Shown: positions 53,085 to 64,000 of the stretch, piece by piece | Layout of the letters: the number at the start of each line of letters is the position of its first letter | Numbering within the stretch: position 1 is the stretch's first letter | Assembly (NCBI GenBank): GCA_036169595.1 | Contig: CM069766.1 | Span: forward strand, 1,897,501 to 1,961,500 | Reading direction: 5' to 3' | DNA length: 64,000 bases | Origin: Dictyostelium firmibasis | Lineage: Eukaryota; Evosea; Eumycetozoa; Dictyosteliales; Dictyosteliaceae | Notes under the pieces: model-generated | Seen by the model: only the letters and a program-made list of their open reading frames with translations | Told to the model about the DNA's origin: nothing | Database searches by the model: none | Made by a program: the position numbers and the translations under genes

Positions 53085-55255
53085 ATGGACACATCATGTG
53101 TTTCAATTGATCAATGTGGATTTTGTACATATTTATTTAATCGATCAATACCATTAGCAGGTGAAGGAGATGGAGCTATAATGTTTAATGCAATGGTTGA
53201 TTCTATGGCATTAGGTTATATATTTTCAGCACTCTACCTTTTATTTAGACTTCAACGTAGTTATACATATTTACAAAAAAGTAGTAATAATAGTAATAAT
53301 AATAATAATAGTCTAGCTAATAGTGATAGTATATCAATCAATGGATCTATTGGATTAAATAAAAGTGGTGTAAAGATATCACAAGATACATTATGGGATA
53401 AGAATTTTGGTATATCAATTGATCATCCAAGAATAATCAATTCAACCTATTTCAAATATACATTATTTGTTAGTTTATGGTTAGCATTCGAAGGTTTATT
53501 ATTATTATTCTTACCACCAAACTCTTTAGCATATCCAGCATTCGTCATTATCGTTAGTTCTGGTCATATCATCACAGACAATTGGGTATTGGTTTTCCTT
53601 TATGGTAAAGAGGATGATAGATTCTCTGCAAGACGTTCTTTTTATTCTTGTACTTTATTATATTTAATTATTTGTTGTACAACTGTAAGTTATTTAGTTA
53701 ATTATTTATTTAGTTACTTTAAATATATATTAATATATTAAAAATATATATTTATATATATATATACTTTTAGTTGGCATCATTTTTTGATGATCAAACA
53801 ATGTGTAAAAAAAATGATTGCCAAACATTTATGTTTCAAGATGAATATACATCATTAGCTATTAGTGTTGCATCATTGTTAGTTTATACTATAGTTTTAG
53901 GTATGACGATAAAGAGATCATTGTTAAGACCAACTGGTAGAATTTGGTTATTATTTTTGATGGGATATAATTGTGTTTCATCAGTTGGTGCATTATTAAA
54001 TATATTTAATGTGGATGCAGGTTATTGTTTTTTAGGCATTTCAGCTATAATTTATTCGTTCGCTTATGGACCATTATTATTTAGAACTTGTGGTAATGAT
54101 ACAAATCTTTTGAGAGCAAGAGGTGAATTTTTACCATTGTTAACCAATTTTCAAGAGTATACAAGTTTATTTGGAAGAGAATCAATTAGTACCAGTGGTG
54201 AAGGTGCAACTACAGCATTACAATTATCAGCTTTCTATATTAGATTTAATGAATTTAAATTTGGTCAAGTAATTGGTGAAGGTTATTTCGGTGAGGTTAG
54301 AAAAGCAGTTTGGAAAGGTGCAGTTGTAGCAGTGAAAATTTTACATAGAAATTCATTTAGAAACACAGATGGAAACAAAGAGGAGAATGTATTCCTAAAG
54401 GAAGTTGCAATTCTTAGTATTTTAAGACATCCAAATGTACTTCAATTCTTGGGTGTATGTAGTGAAACTAATCTTAATGGTATCGTCACAGAGTATATGG
54501 GTGGTGGTAGTTTGGATAGATTGTTAACTGATCGTTACTTTTTAATAAAACAAAATCCAATATTAGCTTGGAATATGGCAATCTCAATTGCACGTGGTAT
54601 GTTTTATTTACATGATTGGAAACCAAATCCAATACTTCATAGAGATCTCTCCACAAAGAATATTCTATTGGATGAGAGTTTAACTATTGCAAAGGTTGCT
54701 GATTTCGGTTTAAGTAAAGAACAAGGCTTTGAAATGACAAGTACCGTTGGTCATTTATGTTATCAAGCACCAGAAGTGTTCATTGGTGAACTATATACTT
54801 CAAAAGCTGACGTTTATTCATTTGGTCTATTAGTATGGTGTATCATAACTGGTGAACAACCAAATCAAAATCTACAACCATTGAAAATGGCTCATTTAGC
54901 AGCATATGAAAATTATAGACCACCAATGCCTCAACCAATGGAGCCAATGTGGGAGAATTTATCAAAACTAATAGAAATGTGTTGGAAAAAATCACCAGAG
55001 GAAAGACCTTCTTTCAGTTTTATTTTGGATTTCTTAGAAGCAAATGTTCCAATTTCAAATACTTATATACCACCTTTAAAATGTATAAGTGATAATAGTA
55101 TAAATAATAATTTCAATAATAATAGCATTAACAACAATAATAATAATAATAATAATGGAAGTACAAATAATTTAGGTTTGTTAAGTTTATCAATTTCAAC
55201 TTTAAATTTACATAAACAAGGTGGAGGTGAGGAATTTCATTATATTGATGGTTAA
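53085..55255 (+). CDS. Seven-transmembrane receptor-like protein kinase (TKL group), two exons, 693 aa
   Basis: Exons 53085-53684 and 53774-55255 join in phase 0. The N-terminal third has seven hydrophobic segments (for example MVDSMALGYIFSALYLLF, LFVSLWLAFEGLLLLFL, LAISVASLLVYTIVLGM, IWLLFLMGYNCVSSVGALL). A kinase domain (about 363-622) follows: G-loop GEGYFGEV, VAVK lysine about 388, HRDLSTKN catalytic loop about 489-496, DFG about 510 and APE about 532. The GHLCYQAPEVF substrate segment and HRDLSTKN fit TKL-type (Raf/MLK-like) kinases. The tail is Asn-rich. This is the layout of the Dictyostelium drk (receptor-like kinase) family; ligand unknown. Confidence 0.92.
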
Positions 55256-56103
55256 ATTTTGTATTATAGAATTCGTGTAAATATAAAAAAAAAAAAAACA
55301 AAAGAAAAAAATGGAAAAAAAAGAAAATTTATTGTTTAAAAAAACAATAGTACTACACAAGAATAATTAAGTGGTTAGGTACACATATATCACGAATAAT
55401 AGCAATAATGTATTAAATTTACACTATTGCTCATTATAACAATTAATTTGTTACAATGGTTTTTTTATCAAGTCAATATAATAATATTTGCTGCCCCATT
55501 TTTCTTTTTCATTGATGAAAAAAAAAAAAAAAAAGGTATTGAACACCAAGAGTTTTTGGTACCATTAATATGTAACAAATAAATTTCTTTTTTTTTAAAA
55601 AGTAGTTGGAGATCAAATTATTAAAAATTATTTTTAGTTTTTTTTTTTATCCAAATTAATTATTTTTTTGTTTTCTTAATTTTAAGTGGGTTGTTATTGG
55701 TGATCCAAAAAAAAAAAAAAAAAAATTTAATTAAAATAAATAATAATAACTAAATTTTATTTTCAAAGTAACGAAATTGGAATAATATATCTATTACCAT
55801 TTTCAAATAATAATTATAAACATAACAATTATTAAAAGTTGTATAGTTATGTTTTTAATGTGTTAATAAAAATAAAATAAAAAAATAAAGGAAATAGTAA
55901 GCTTTTATTTCTTTTTTTTTTTGATTGCCAAATTTAAAAATATAAGACATATTTAAATTATTTGAAATGAATAGAAAAAAAAACAAACAAGTTTTTTGGA
56001 AATTAAAAAAAAAAAAAAAAAAAATTGAAAAAAAAAAAATTTTCATTTTTTTTTTTTAATTTAATTTTAATTAATTTATAAAACAATACAAAGGTAATAA
56101 AGG
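55256..56103. other. Intergenic region kinase / pigk
   Basis: Mixed-composition DNA at 55340-55480 includes a stem-loop at 55401-55431 (AGCAATAATGTA / TACACTATTGCT, one mismatch, 7-nt loop). Otherwise A/T runs. The minus-strand open frame at 55855-56046 is Phe/Lys rich and is not taken as coding. Confidence 0.6.
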
Positions 56104-57614
56104 ATGAATAAAATAACATTTAGATTTTATCTTGTATTTTTATATGCAATATTAGTCTTATATATAGGTGGTATTGAAGATGCAATATCACATGGCGGAG
56201 CGATGGGATACGAACAACCAAAAACAAACTTTTATAATGGTGGTAATGGTAAAGCAGATTATAATGTAGAACATTTTTTTAGAGGCGAACATACAAATAA
56301 TTGGGCACTTTTAGTGTGCACCTCGAGATTTTGGTTTAACTATAGACATATAGCAAATGTATTGGGTTTTTATAGAACGGTAAAGAAATTAGGTATACCT
56401 GATTCACAAAGTATGTAAAATACTAAACAAAGTTTATCAGAAACTCTACATAGTTTGAATATATACATTTATTATTGTTATTACTTAAATATAATATAAT
56501 TAACATTAATTATCTATTAATTTATTTTAGTTATATTAATGTTAGCAGATGATATGGCATGTAATCCTAGAAATTCATATGCAGGTAGTATATTTAATAA
56601 TGAAAATCATAAATTGAATTTATATGGAGATAATATTGAAGTTGATTATAGAGGATATGAGGTTAATGTTGAAAATTTCATTAGAGTGCTAACTGGTAGA
56701 CATGAGCCAGAGGTAGCACGTTCAAAGAGATTATTAACAGATGATAAAAGTAACATTTTAATTTTCTTAACTGGTCACGGTGGTGACGAGTTTTTAAAGT
56801 TTCAAGATAACGAAGAGATCTCAAGTCATGATTTAGCCGATGCCTTCAAACAAATGTGGGAAAAGAAAAGATATCATGAAATTTTATTCATGGTTGATAC
56901 TTGTCAAGCAAATACTTTATATACTCGTTTTAATTCCCCAAATATTTTAGCAATTGGCTCAAGTAAATTTGGTGAAAATAGTTATTCTGTAGGTTAATTA
57001 TTATTATTTATTATTATTTATTATTACTCCTTATTTATTATTTTCTATACTAATGATTTTATATCATGTAGCATCATTCAGATCCAGAATTAGGAGTAGC
57101 TGTTATTGATAGATTTACATATTATACATTAGAATTTTTTGAAAGTGTTGATCCACATAATGTTACGTTATATCAGTTATTTAATACATACAGCCCACAA
57201 AAATTACAATCACATAGTGAATATAGGACAGATTTATTCAATAGACCATTAGATCAAGTTCCCGTTACAGACTTTTTTGGTTCTGTAATGAGAGCCGATT
57301 TAACTCCTTCAACTATTATAAATGAAAAAGTAGAAAAAGAAGAACCTACTGTAAATAATAACGATCATGTAAAAAAACAATCGCCAAAAACCAAACAAAT
57401 TTCATATAAAATTACAGAGAAACCAACATCAATTCAAGTAAAGAATAACAAAAATAATGAATCAAATCTTTTTAATTCAAACTTTGTGGCCTCATCTTTT
57501 ATATTTTTAGTTGTATTTGGATTACTTGCTTGGTCTTCTGATTTTGTAAAATCTAATCTCATTTTAAATACTGATGATTTAAAAGATGCGAAATCAAAAT
57601 TAAAACAACACTAA
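56104..57614 (+). CDS. pigk: GPI-anchor transamidase catalytic subunit PIG-K/GPI8, three exons, 435 aa
   Basis: Exons 56104-56410, 56531-56988 and 57072-57614 join in phases 1 and 0. Signal/anchor start ([16 protein letters not shown]), then [35 protein letters not shown], the C13 peptidase catalytic His in [13 protein letters not shown] (about 185) and catalytic Cys in [12 protein letters not shown] (about 227), then [11 protein letters not shown] and [24 protein letters not shown]-terminal TM ([17 protein letters not shown]) ends the luminal part. The enzyme cleaves the C-terminal signal and attaches GPI in the ER; Dictyostelium has many GPI-anchored surface proteins. A Lys/Asn/Thr-rich linker before the TM makes it slightly longer than yeast GPI8. 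Confidence 0.96.
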
Positions 57615-57706
57615 CAATTATATAAATAAAAAAATATAATTTACAATATTAATTTTTTTTCTCTCTATACATAAATTGGTTTTTTTAAAGGTTTATTATT
57701 TTGTTC

Positions 57707-58840
<1,134 letters not shown>

Positions 58841-59101
58841 TTTTCTTTTGTTCCTCGTATTTATTATTGAATAATTATTCAAAAAATAAAAAAAATATAA
58901 AAAAATAAAAAATAAACAAAAAAATAATAAAAATTAAAAAACTCGCAAAAAGTTTTTTTAATTTTCCCAAAAGACAAAAAAATATCCTTTTTTTTTTATT
59001 TGCGGTTATTATTGTTTGCAACATGCCATGAGAAGATCCTTTTTAGTTTTTTTTTTTTATATTATTTATTTTATATGCTTTATTTATTTTATATGTTTTG
59101 T

Positions 59102-60048
59102 TTATAATTGTTTTAAGATTGCTTCAGCGGATGATACTTCAAATTTACCACCTTCTTCAACAGCAAGATGTTTGACAACACCAGAGTCAATGATCATAGC
59201 ATAACGTTGAGATCTATCAGCTCCGAGTAAGAATGCAGAGCCATCCATTCCAAGACCAATCTTTTTGGTGAATTCAGAGTTACCATCTGAAAGTAAAGTT
59301 ACAGCAGAACCTGCATTAACGTCTTTACCCCATGCACTCATAACAAATGGATCATCTTTTTTTTTTTTGGGTAGTTTTAGTAAATGTATTCTTTTTTTTT
59401 TCTGTTATTTATTGTTTTAAAATTAAATACATACTAGTGGCAATACAAAAGATTTCAGAGATACCCTTCTTTTTGATTTCTTCAGATTTTTCAATGAAAC
59501 CTGGTAAATGTTTGGCTGAACAAGTTGGGGTCTAAAAAAAAATAATATTAACACCAAAACAATAGAAAAATAAATAGACAATAATAGGAAAAAAAAAATA
59601 CATACGAAAGCACCTGGGACAGCGAATACAACAACTTTACGATCTTTGAAAAGTTCACCTGATAAAACTTTTGGTGCAATTGCACAAACACCATCAACTG
59701 GTGGGAGTGATTTACCTAAAGTAACATCCATTGGGACTTTTTCACCAACCTTAATAACTGATTTAATTAAATTTTTTAAGGCACCTGAAAAGTTAGTGCA
59801 ATGATACATTATATATATATATATAAATATTATTTGGGGTTTTATTTATTTATTATTAAATAATAATGAAACCATTTATTATTGGGTTATAAAATTGAGA
59901 AAATATATATATATATATATTTGGTTAAGTAATATTATATTATAGTATATTTGAATTTTTATTAATAAACTATTTATTATTATTATTGTTTTGGAATTTT
60001 TCAATATAATAAAAAAAATAACTATTATTTCTTTTACGTACCTGACAT
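59102..60048 (-). CDS. Peroxiredoxin-5-type thiol peroxidase, four exons, 178 aa
   Basis: Exons 60048-60042 (ATGTCAG only), 59784-59606, 59531-59435 and 59355-59102 join in phases 1, 0 and 1. The product opens MSGALKNLIKSVIKVGEKVP and has the atypical 2-Cys Prx core: [22 protein letters not shown] with the peroxidatic Cys at about residue 66, EIFCIATNDPFVMSAWG, LLSDGNSEFTKKIGL and the C-terminal VEEGGKFEVSSAEAILKQL. It reduces H2O2 and alkyl peroxides with thioredoxin. The length equals the mature cytosolic or peroxisomal form. The ending KQL is close to, but not, a canonical SKL peroxisome signal. The 7-nt first exon is a typical Dictyostelium oddity. Confidence 0.93.
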
Positions 60049-60725
60049 TTTGTATTTAATAATTAAAAAAAAATTAATTAATTTAAAAAAAAAAAAATGA
60101 AAATTAAAAAAAAATTTTCACCTTTTTAAAGATCACCAAAAAAAAAAAAAAAAAAAAAAAATTAAAAAAAATTAAAAATAATTTGAAAAAATAATTTGTG
60201 TGGAACAAGAGTAAACATTCCGCACATTAAAATATTTAATATTATTCAAATACTCTTATAGAATATACTAATTTATTCCATAAAGGATTGTTACCATATT
60301 TTTTATTTTCTTATAAAAAAAAAAAACAAAATTAAATAAAATTTAAAAAAAAAATATTAAGAGATGAATTTTTTTCCAATTTTTTAACAATGTTTTTAAA
60401 ACCTGTTTCATATATTGCTTTATACGTTTAATGGTGTCGCTTTCCCAAAAATAAATAAATAAATAAATAAATAATTGTTTCAATAAAATTTAAAATTAAC
60501 ATTTTTCTTATAAGTTATTTTTTTTAAAATATATAATTGGTAATTAGCCAATTGAATTTCCTTTTAAAGAAAATAAGAAATAAAAGTTATTTTTTCATTT
60601 TTTTTTTTTTTTTCATTTTATATCCACTTCAATATTTAATTTAAATTAAAATGAATACGAAATTTTCTATTATAAAACAAATAAGAAAAATAAAAAAAAG
60701 AAGAAATTAATTATATTAAAAAAAA

Positions 60726-60824
60726 ATGTTTACCTTCTTAATTCTAACAATTGTAGCCGTTAGTCTTCTTATGCTAACAAGTTGTTGCCAATTAATGTCA
60801 TTCGTTCCATTTTTTATTTTTTAA
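60726..60824 (+). CDS. Possible 32-residue hydrophobic peptide
   Basis: ATG after a run of A, then MFTFLILTIVAVSLLMLTSC and 12 more residues to TAA. The stretch has mixed codons and few homopolymers in an A/T-run neighbourhood, and one TM helix with a Cys pair. It could be a tiny membrane protein or chance. Confidence 0.3.
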   Translation: MFTFLILTIVAVSLLMLTSCCQLMSFVPFFIF

Positions 60825-61147
60825 GTAATGGTAATGTTTCTATTTTTATTTTTTTATTCAAAAAGAAAATATATTTCAACTAACCAACCATCTTATTTTT
60901 AATTATTATCGTCTATCCAATGTATCTCTTAAAAGAATTTATTTTTTTGGGGTTAAATAAATTATTCCCTTTTATATTTTAGTGTTTTTGTGGTGAATGA
61001 ATGTTTAAAAAAATTAAAAAATAAAGCAATTAAAATTTTATGGTGGTGTAAAATAGTTATACCAATCAATTTAGGTGTTAATGAGCGTCTTATAGTTATT
61101 TTATTTTATTATCTTATTTACAATACCATTATTATTCCTATACATAC

Positions 61148-61322
<175 letters not shown>

Positions 61323-61368
61323 TTTATTTTTTTTTAGTTTTTTTTTTTTTTAGTTTTTTTAAAAAATT

Positions 61369-62197
61369 TTAATCGTCAGAATCTGAATTATCAGATTCAT
61401 CAGAATCAGCTTTTGAATAACGTGACTTTTGAGATTTCTTTCTTGCAACAGTAATTCTTGGATCTTCTTGAAGATCACTTTTAATAGCATGAGCTTTTTT
61501 AAGTTGCCATTCGATATCATCTACTGTTGTAGTATCACCACCTGTTGCTCTTAAGGTAATGATTTGACCAACTATATCGCCATTGAAATAAACTAAAATT
61601 GTTGGTAAATTTTTATCTGGATAATTATGAATTGCTTCCTCTGATCTAATCTTTACAAATTTTGTTGCTTTAAATTTCTTTGCCAATATTGTTAAATGTT
61701 GATTTACTAATTGACATTGTGGTATACTATAAAACATATTGAATTTATGTTAGCAGACACGCATGCATAGTAGATAGATAGATTGAGAATAAATAAAATA
61801 AACATAAAAAATATAAATGAATGAATAATTCATACCCATTTTTAAAAAGATGAACTACAACCATTACACCTTTACATTCAGTTACTTCAGCTTTATAGGA
61901 TGGTTCAGAGATTTCTTTTAGCTCACCATATTTATTTAATTCAGCTTCAATTTTCATTTGTTCAATTCTTTTCTTTCTTAATTGTTCAAGGACGTTTTCA
62001 TCCTCTTCATCTTCCATATCTTTAAGATCTTTTAATGATGCATTCTCTAATTTTTCATTCTTTTCTGCCTCTTTGGCCATTTCTGCAGCTTCTTGAATCA
62101 AATCAAACAATTCATCTTCTGTCAATTGTTTTGGTGGAGCTTCCATATTACCATATTTAATTTGGATATCCTCCCATTCTGTTTTACCTAAACCCAT
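61369..62197 (-). CDS. phlp2: Phosducin-like protein 2 (PDCL3/PhLP2 family), two exons, 239 aa
   Basis: Exon 1 (62197-61836) and exon 2 (61726-61369) join in phase 2, restoring FKNGIPQCQLVNQHL, the equivalent of human PDCL3 'YKQGIPLCALINQHL'. The N-terminal helix has TEWEDIQIKYGNMEAPPK ('TEWNDILRKKGILPPK' in human) and a Glu/Asp-rich helix. The thioredoxin-like half has VTECKGVMVVVHLF, LAKKFKATKFVKI and YPDKNLPTILVYFNGDIVGQII. The C-terminus is Ser/Asp rich. Total length equals human PDCL3. The family helps the CCT chaperonin fold actin and tubulin; in Dictyostelium the PhLP2 member is reported to be essential. Confidence 0.95.
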
Positions 62198-62424
62198 CTT
62201 TTTTTATAATTTATTATCAATTGATAATTCTTTCTTTTTAAATAAAAATAAAAAAAGAGAACTGTTTTTGAGTTGAAAAAAAAAAAAAGAAAAAAAAAAA
62301 AAGAAAAAAAAATGAAAAAAAAAAAAAAAAATAGTTTTTTTTAAAATCTATAAAATTTTTTTTTTTTTTTTTAATTTGTTTTTTTTTTATTATTTTTATT
62401 TTTATTTTTTTAAAAATTTAATTT
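62198..62424. other. Intergenic A/T runs upstream of phlp2
   Basis: Poly-A and poly-T only; probable phlp2 promoter and remains of the next relic. Confidence 0.75.
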
Positions 62425-62989
62425 CAAAACCAACTAAAACACCAACTAAAACACCAACAACACTACCAACAACAGCTCCATCAATTGTTAAGGTTATGAT
62501 ATTATTACATTTAATTTAACAGCATTGAAGATGTTAATGAAGGAAAGATTGTAATTTCTTATAAGATTAGACAAAGTTCTAAAAAACATTTTGAACCAAA
62601 TTCAATTATTAAATGTATTGAAAGAGTTAATAGTTTGGGAGGTGTAGTTGAATTTAAAGGAAGTTTCTTTTATACAGATGGTTATGAAATAATGCCACAG
62701 TTGTAATTGAAAGACCAAATTTGGACACAAAAGAAACTGTTCCAATAATATAATACTGTATCAGTTGATAGGGGTTTCCTATCAACTGATACATTATTCA
62801 TTTGCTCATTAGGTGAATCATATGATAAAGATTTAACATCGTCATCAAAATTAACCAATGCAACAATATTATCATTAATAAATATCACCAAATTCAATCT
62901 ATAGTTCAAATAATAATAATAATAATAATACCAATACTTCTCCAATAATTATTGAAGACATTGATTTTGATATCGACTTTGAATTGTAG
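62425..62989 (+). pseudogene. Broken gene encoding a Thr/Pro-linker secreted-type protein (relic)
   Basis: Plus-strand coding-like sequence starts with a KPTKTPTKTPTT linker, then SIEDVNEGKIVISYKIRQSS, FEPNSIIKCIERVNSLGG and FKGSFFYTDGYEI. A frameshift near 62690 moves the message to another frame (ATVVIERPNLDTKETVP), and a further shift near 62745 leads to LFICSLGESYDKDLTSSSK. TAG interrupts near 62900, and an Asn run and IIIEDIDFDIDFEL end it. No start codon or signal peptide precedes it. The Thr-Pro linker and Asn-x-Ser/Thr sites suggest a surface protein. It is a host gene relic rather than a mobile element. A perfect hairpin lies inside it. Confidence 0.7.
62757..62793. repeat. 16-bp perfect hairpin with 5-nt loop inside the relic
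   Basis: TGTATCAGTTGATAGG at 62757-62772 pairs perfectly with CCTATCAACTGATACA at 62778-62793 around GGTTT. After one mismatch the match continues for about four more pairs. Confidence 0.95.
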
Positions 62990-63204
62990 TAATAATAAAT
63001 TTATATACTTACCAAATAAAAAATCTCAAAAAATTCTCATTTAAAAAATATTTACTCTAATTTTAATAATTCAAAGAAAAAAATTGTTTTTTTTTTCAAA
63101 TTTTTTATTTTTTTTTATAATTTTTTTTTTTTAATTCAGTCCCATTTTTTTTTCTAAATATTGGTTTTTTTATTTGATTGTTTATATTTCTAAAAAAACA
63201 AAAA

Positions 63205-64000
63205 ATGGGTAGAGTTAGAATCTTCCCAGATTTTAAAGGTTATAAAAACATTTCACCAATACCAATATTTAAAAATGAATTAGAGATTATAAAGTATATC
63301 AGAGGTGCAATTTCATACATTTATAATCCAGGTATAGCAAAGAAATCAACAGATTCTTTAAAGAAAAGAAGTGATGAATTTAAGGAGATTCTAAATGATG
63401 CATCCAATTTTGAATTTATTGAAAAAAAGATAAGAGAAATTATAATTCAACTCGGTTGTTCTTTTACCAATGACAAAGTATTTATAAACCATCTTAGAAA
63501 TCATAAAAAACCATTTCAATATACACACGAAGCAGTAATGTGTCAAAAAAATATATATTGGACAGCTCTTTACACCTCTCAAACATTGAATTTGGATTGC
63601 TTGAATTACATGATTCAAAATGAAGATCTATTCAGAGGAGTATCTATAAAACATTCGATAACAAACACAGCTAGTAAACAATTTTCATCAAAATCAAAAG
63701 TACCAAGGACCGATTTAATTGGTAGAGAAATTTTAGTTAGTATTAAACGAGATGATTTGTTTCAATTCTTGACTGTTTATTTCAACCAAAATATATTTGA
63801 ATTTAGTGATAGCTGGATGAAAAATGTATTGCGATTGACTCTCAAAAAAGTGTATTTGGTAGATGATGACCAACAACAAAAATTATCAAAAGAATACAAT
63901 ATACGATATGATGAAAAAGAATTTGATAACAATCAAATTATCGATCATAAAATTAAAGATGGTATTTTTAAGTTACCACCAATAGGTTCCACTCTTGAAA
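63205..64000 (+). CDS. Orphan protein, N-terminal 265 aa (runs off window)
   Basis: Open from the first ATG after a poly-A leader to the window end with no intron. It starts MGRVRIFPDFKGYKNISPIP and continues with mixed globular sequence: EIIKYIRGAISYIYNPG, IIIQLGCSFTNDKVFINHL, YTHEAVMCQKNIYWTALYTS and LDCLNYMIQNEDLFRGVSI. Helix-rich blocks such as ISVKRDDLFQFL-type and NVLRLTLKKVYLVDDDQQQ loosely recall the helical-repeat Dictyostelium-specific protein families. I do not recognise a family. No signal peptide or TM in the visible part. Confidence 0.75.
   Translation, partial: MGRVRIFPDFKGYKNISPIPIFKNELEIIKYIRGAISYIYNPGIAKKSTDSLKKRSDEFKEILNDASNFEFIEKKIREIIIQLGCSFTNDKVFINHLRNHKKPFQYTHEAVMCQKNIYWTALYTSQTLNLDCLNYMIQNEDLFRGVSIKHSITNTASKQFSSKSKVPRTDLIGREILVSIKRDDLFQFLTVYFNQNIFEFSDSWMKNVLRLTLKKVYLVDDDQQQKLSKEYNIRYDEKEFDNNQIIDHKIKDGIFKLPPIGSTLE

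Noticed and set aside
62407-62500. Minus-strand Gly/Val-rich TM-like end (VVGVLVGVLVG)
   Set aside because: It is the antisense of a Thr-Pro linker; the following sequence supports the plus strand.
62682-62945. Minus-strand frame over the hairpin relic
   Set aside because: Asn/Tyr run plus antisense of the plus-strand relic; the coding-like signal is on the plus strand.

Overview
The window is nuclear DNA of Dictyostelium discoideum or a very close social amoeba. The base composition is extremely A+T rich, with homopolymer A/T runs and long (AAT)n tracts between and inside genes. Genes are compact and carry short AT-rich GTA...AG introns. Proteins carry poly-Asn and poly-Gln runs. One gene encodes FNIP repeats, which are a hallmark of this lineage. 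Genes lie close together on both strands, and no organelle, viral or LTR-element sequence was seen.

Layout: 1-16 kb holds PPAN (-, cut by the window edge), ASF1 (+), an MFS transporter (+), mitochondrial branched-chain aminotransferase (-), CLP1 (+), inositol-3-phosphate synthase (+), dynamitin (-) and a 2OG-Fe(II) oxygenase (+). 16-28 kb holds a tRNA-Gly(GCC) with an unusual palindrome-rich 3' flank, a TARBP1/Trm3-type tRNA ribose methyltransferase (-), a basic protein with a mitochondrial-looking N-terminus (-), an acidic orphan (+), TAF8 (-), a Tim17-like membrane protein (+) and TRM112 (-). 28-39 kb is the accessory part: a tandem pair of AIG1-like GTPases (+), a large multi-membrane beta-helix surface protein (-), and a scrambled, broken copy of that gene with a (AAT)n tract of about 330 bp and a 51-bp fold-back.

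39-49 kb holds a MIX23-like protein (+), a glutaredoxin-like protein (-), an FNIP-repeat protein (+), a small two-exon gene (-), a possible 57-residue gene (-) and a bacterial-type methylthioadenosine/SAH deaminase (-). 49-64 kb holds NOG1 (+), a seven-TM receptor-like kinase (+), the GPI transamidase subunit PIG-K (+), a secreted dual-specificity-phosphatase-like protein (-), peroxiredoxin-5 (-), phosducin-like protein 2 (-), a broken gene with a perfect hairpin (+) and a partial orphan gene (+).

Several genes share a theme of translation and ribosome assembly (PPAN, NOG1, TRM112, TARBP1, tRNA-Gly) or gene expression and chromatin (ASF1, CLP1, TAF8), but this is ordinary housekeeping mixing rather than a functional cluster. 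The most interesting points are: the fold-back inverted duplications inside two broken genes; the palindromes after the tRNA; the intron that splits the catalytic Cys codon of the secreted phosphatase; a GT...GG intron in the MIX23 gene; a perfect E2F site before ASF1; and the bacterial-looking deaminase. Exon boundaries were inferred by hand from frame, splice signals and family alignment from memory.
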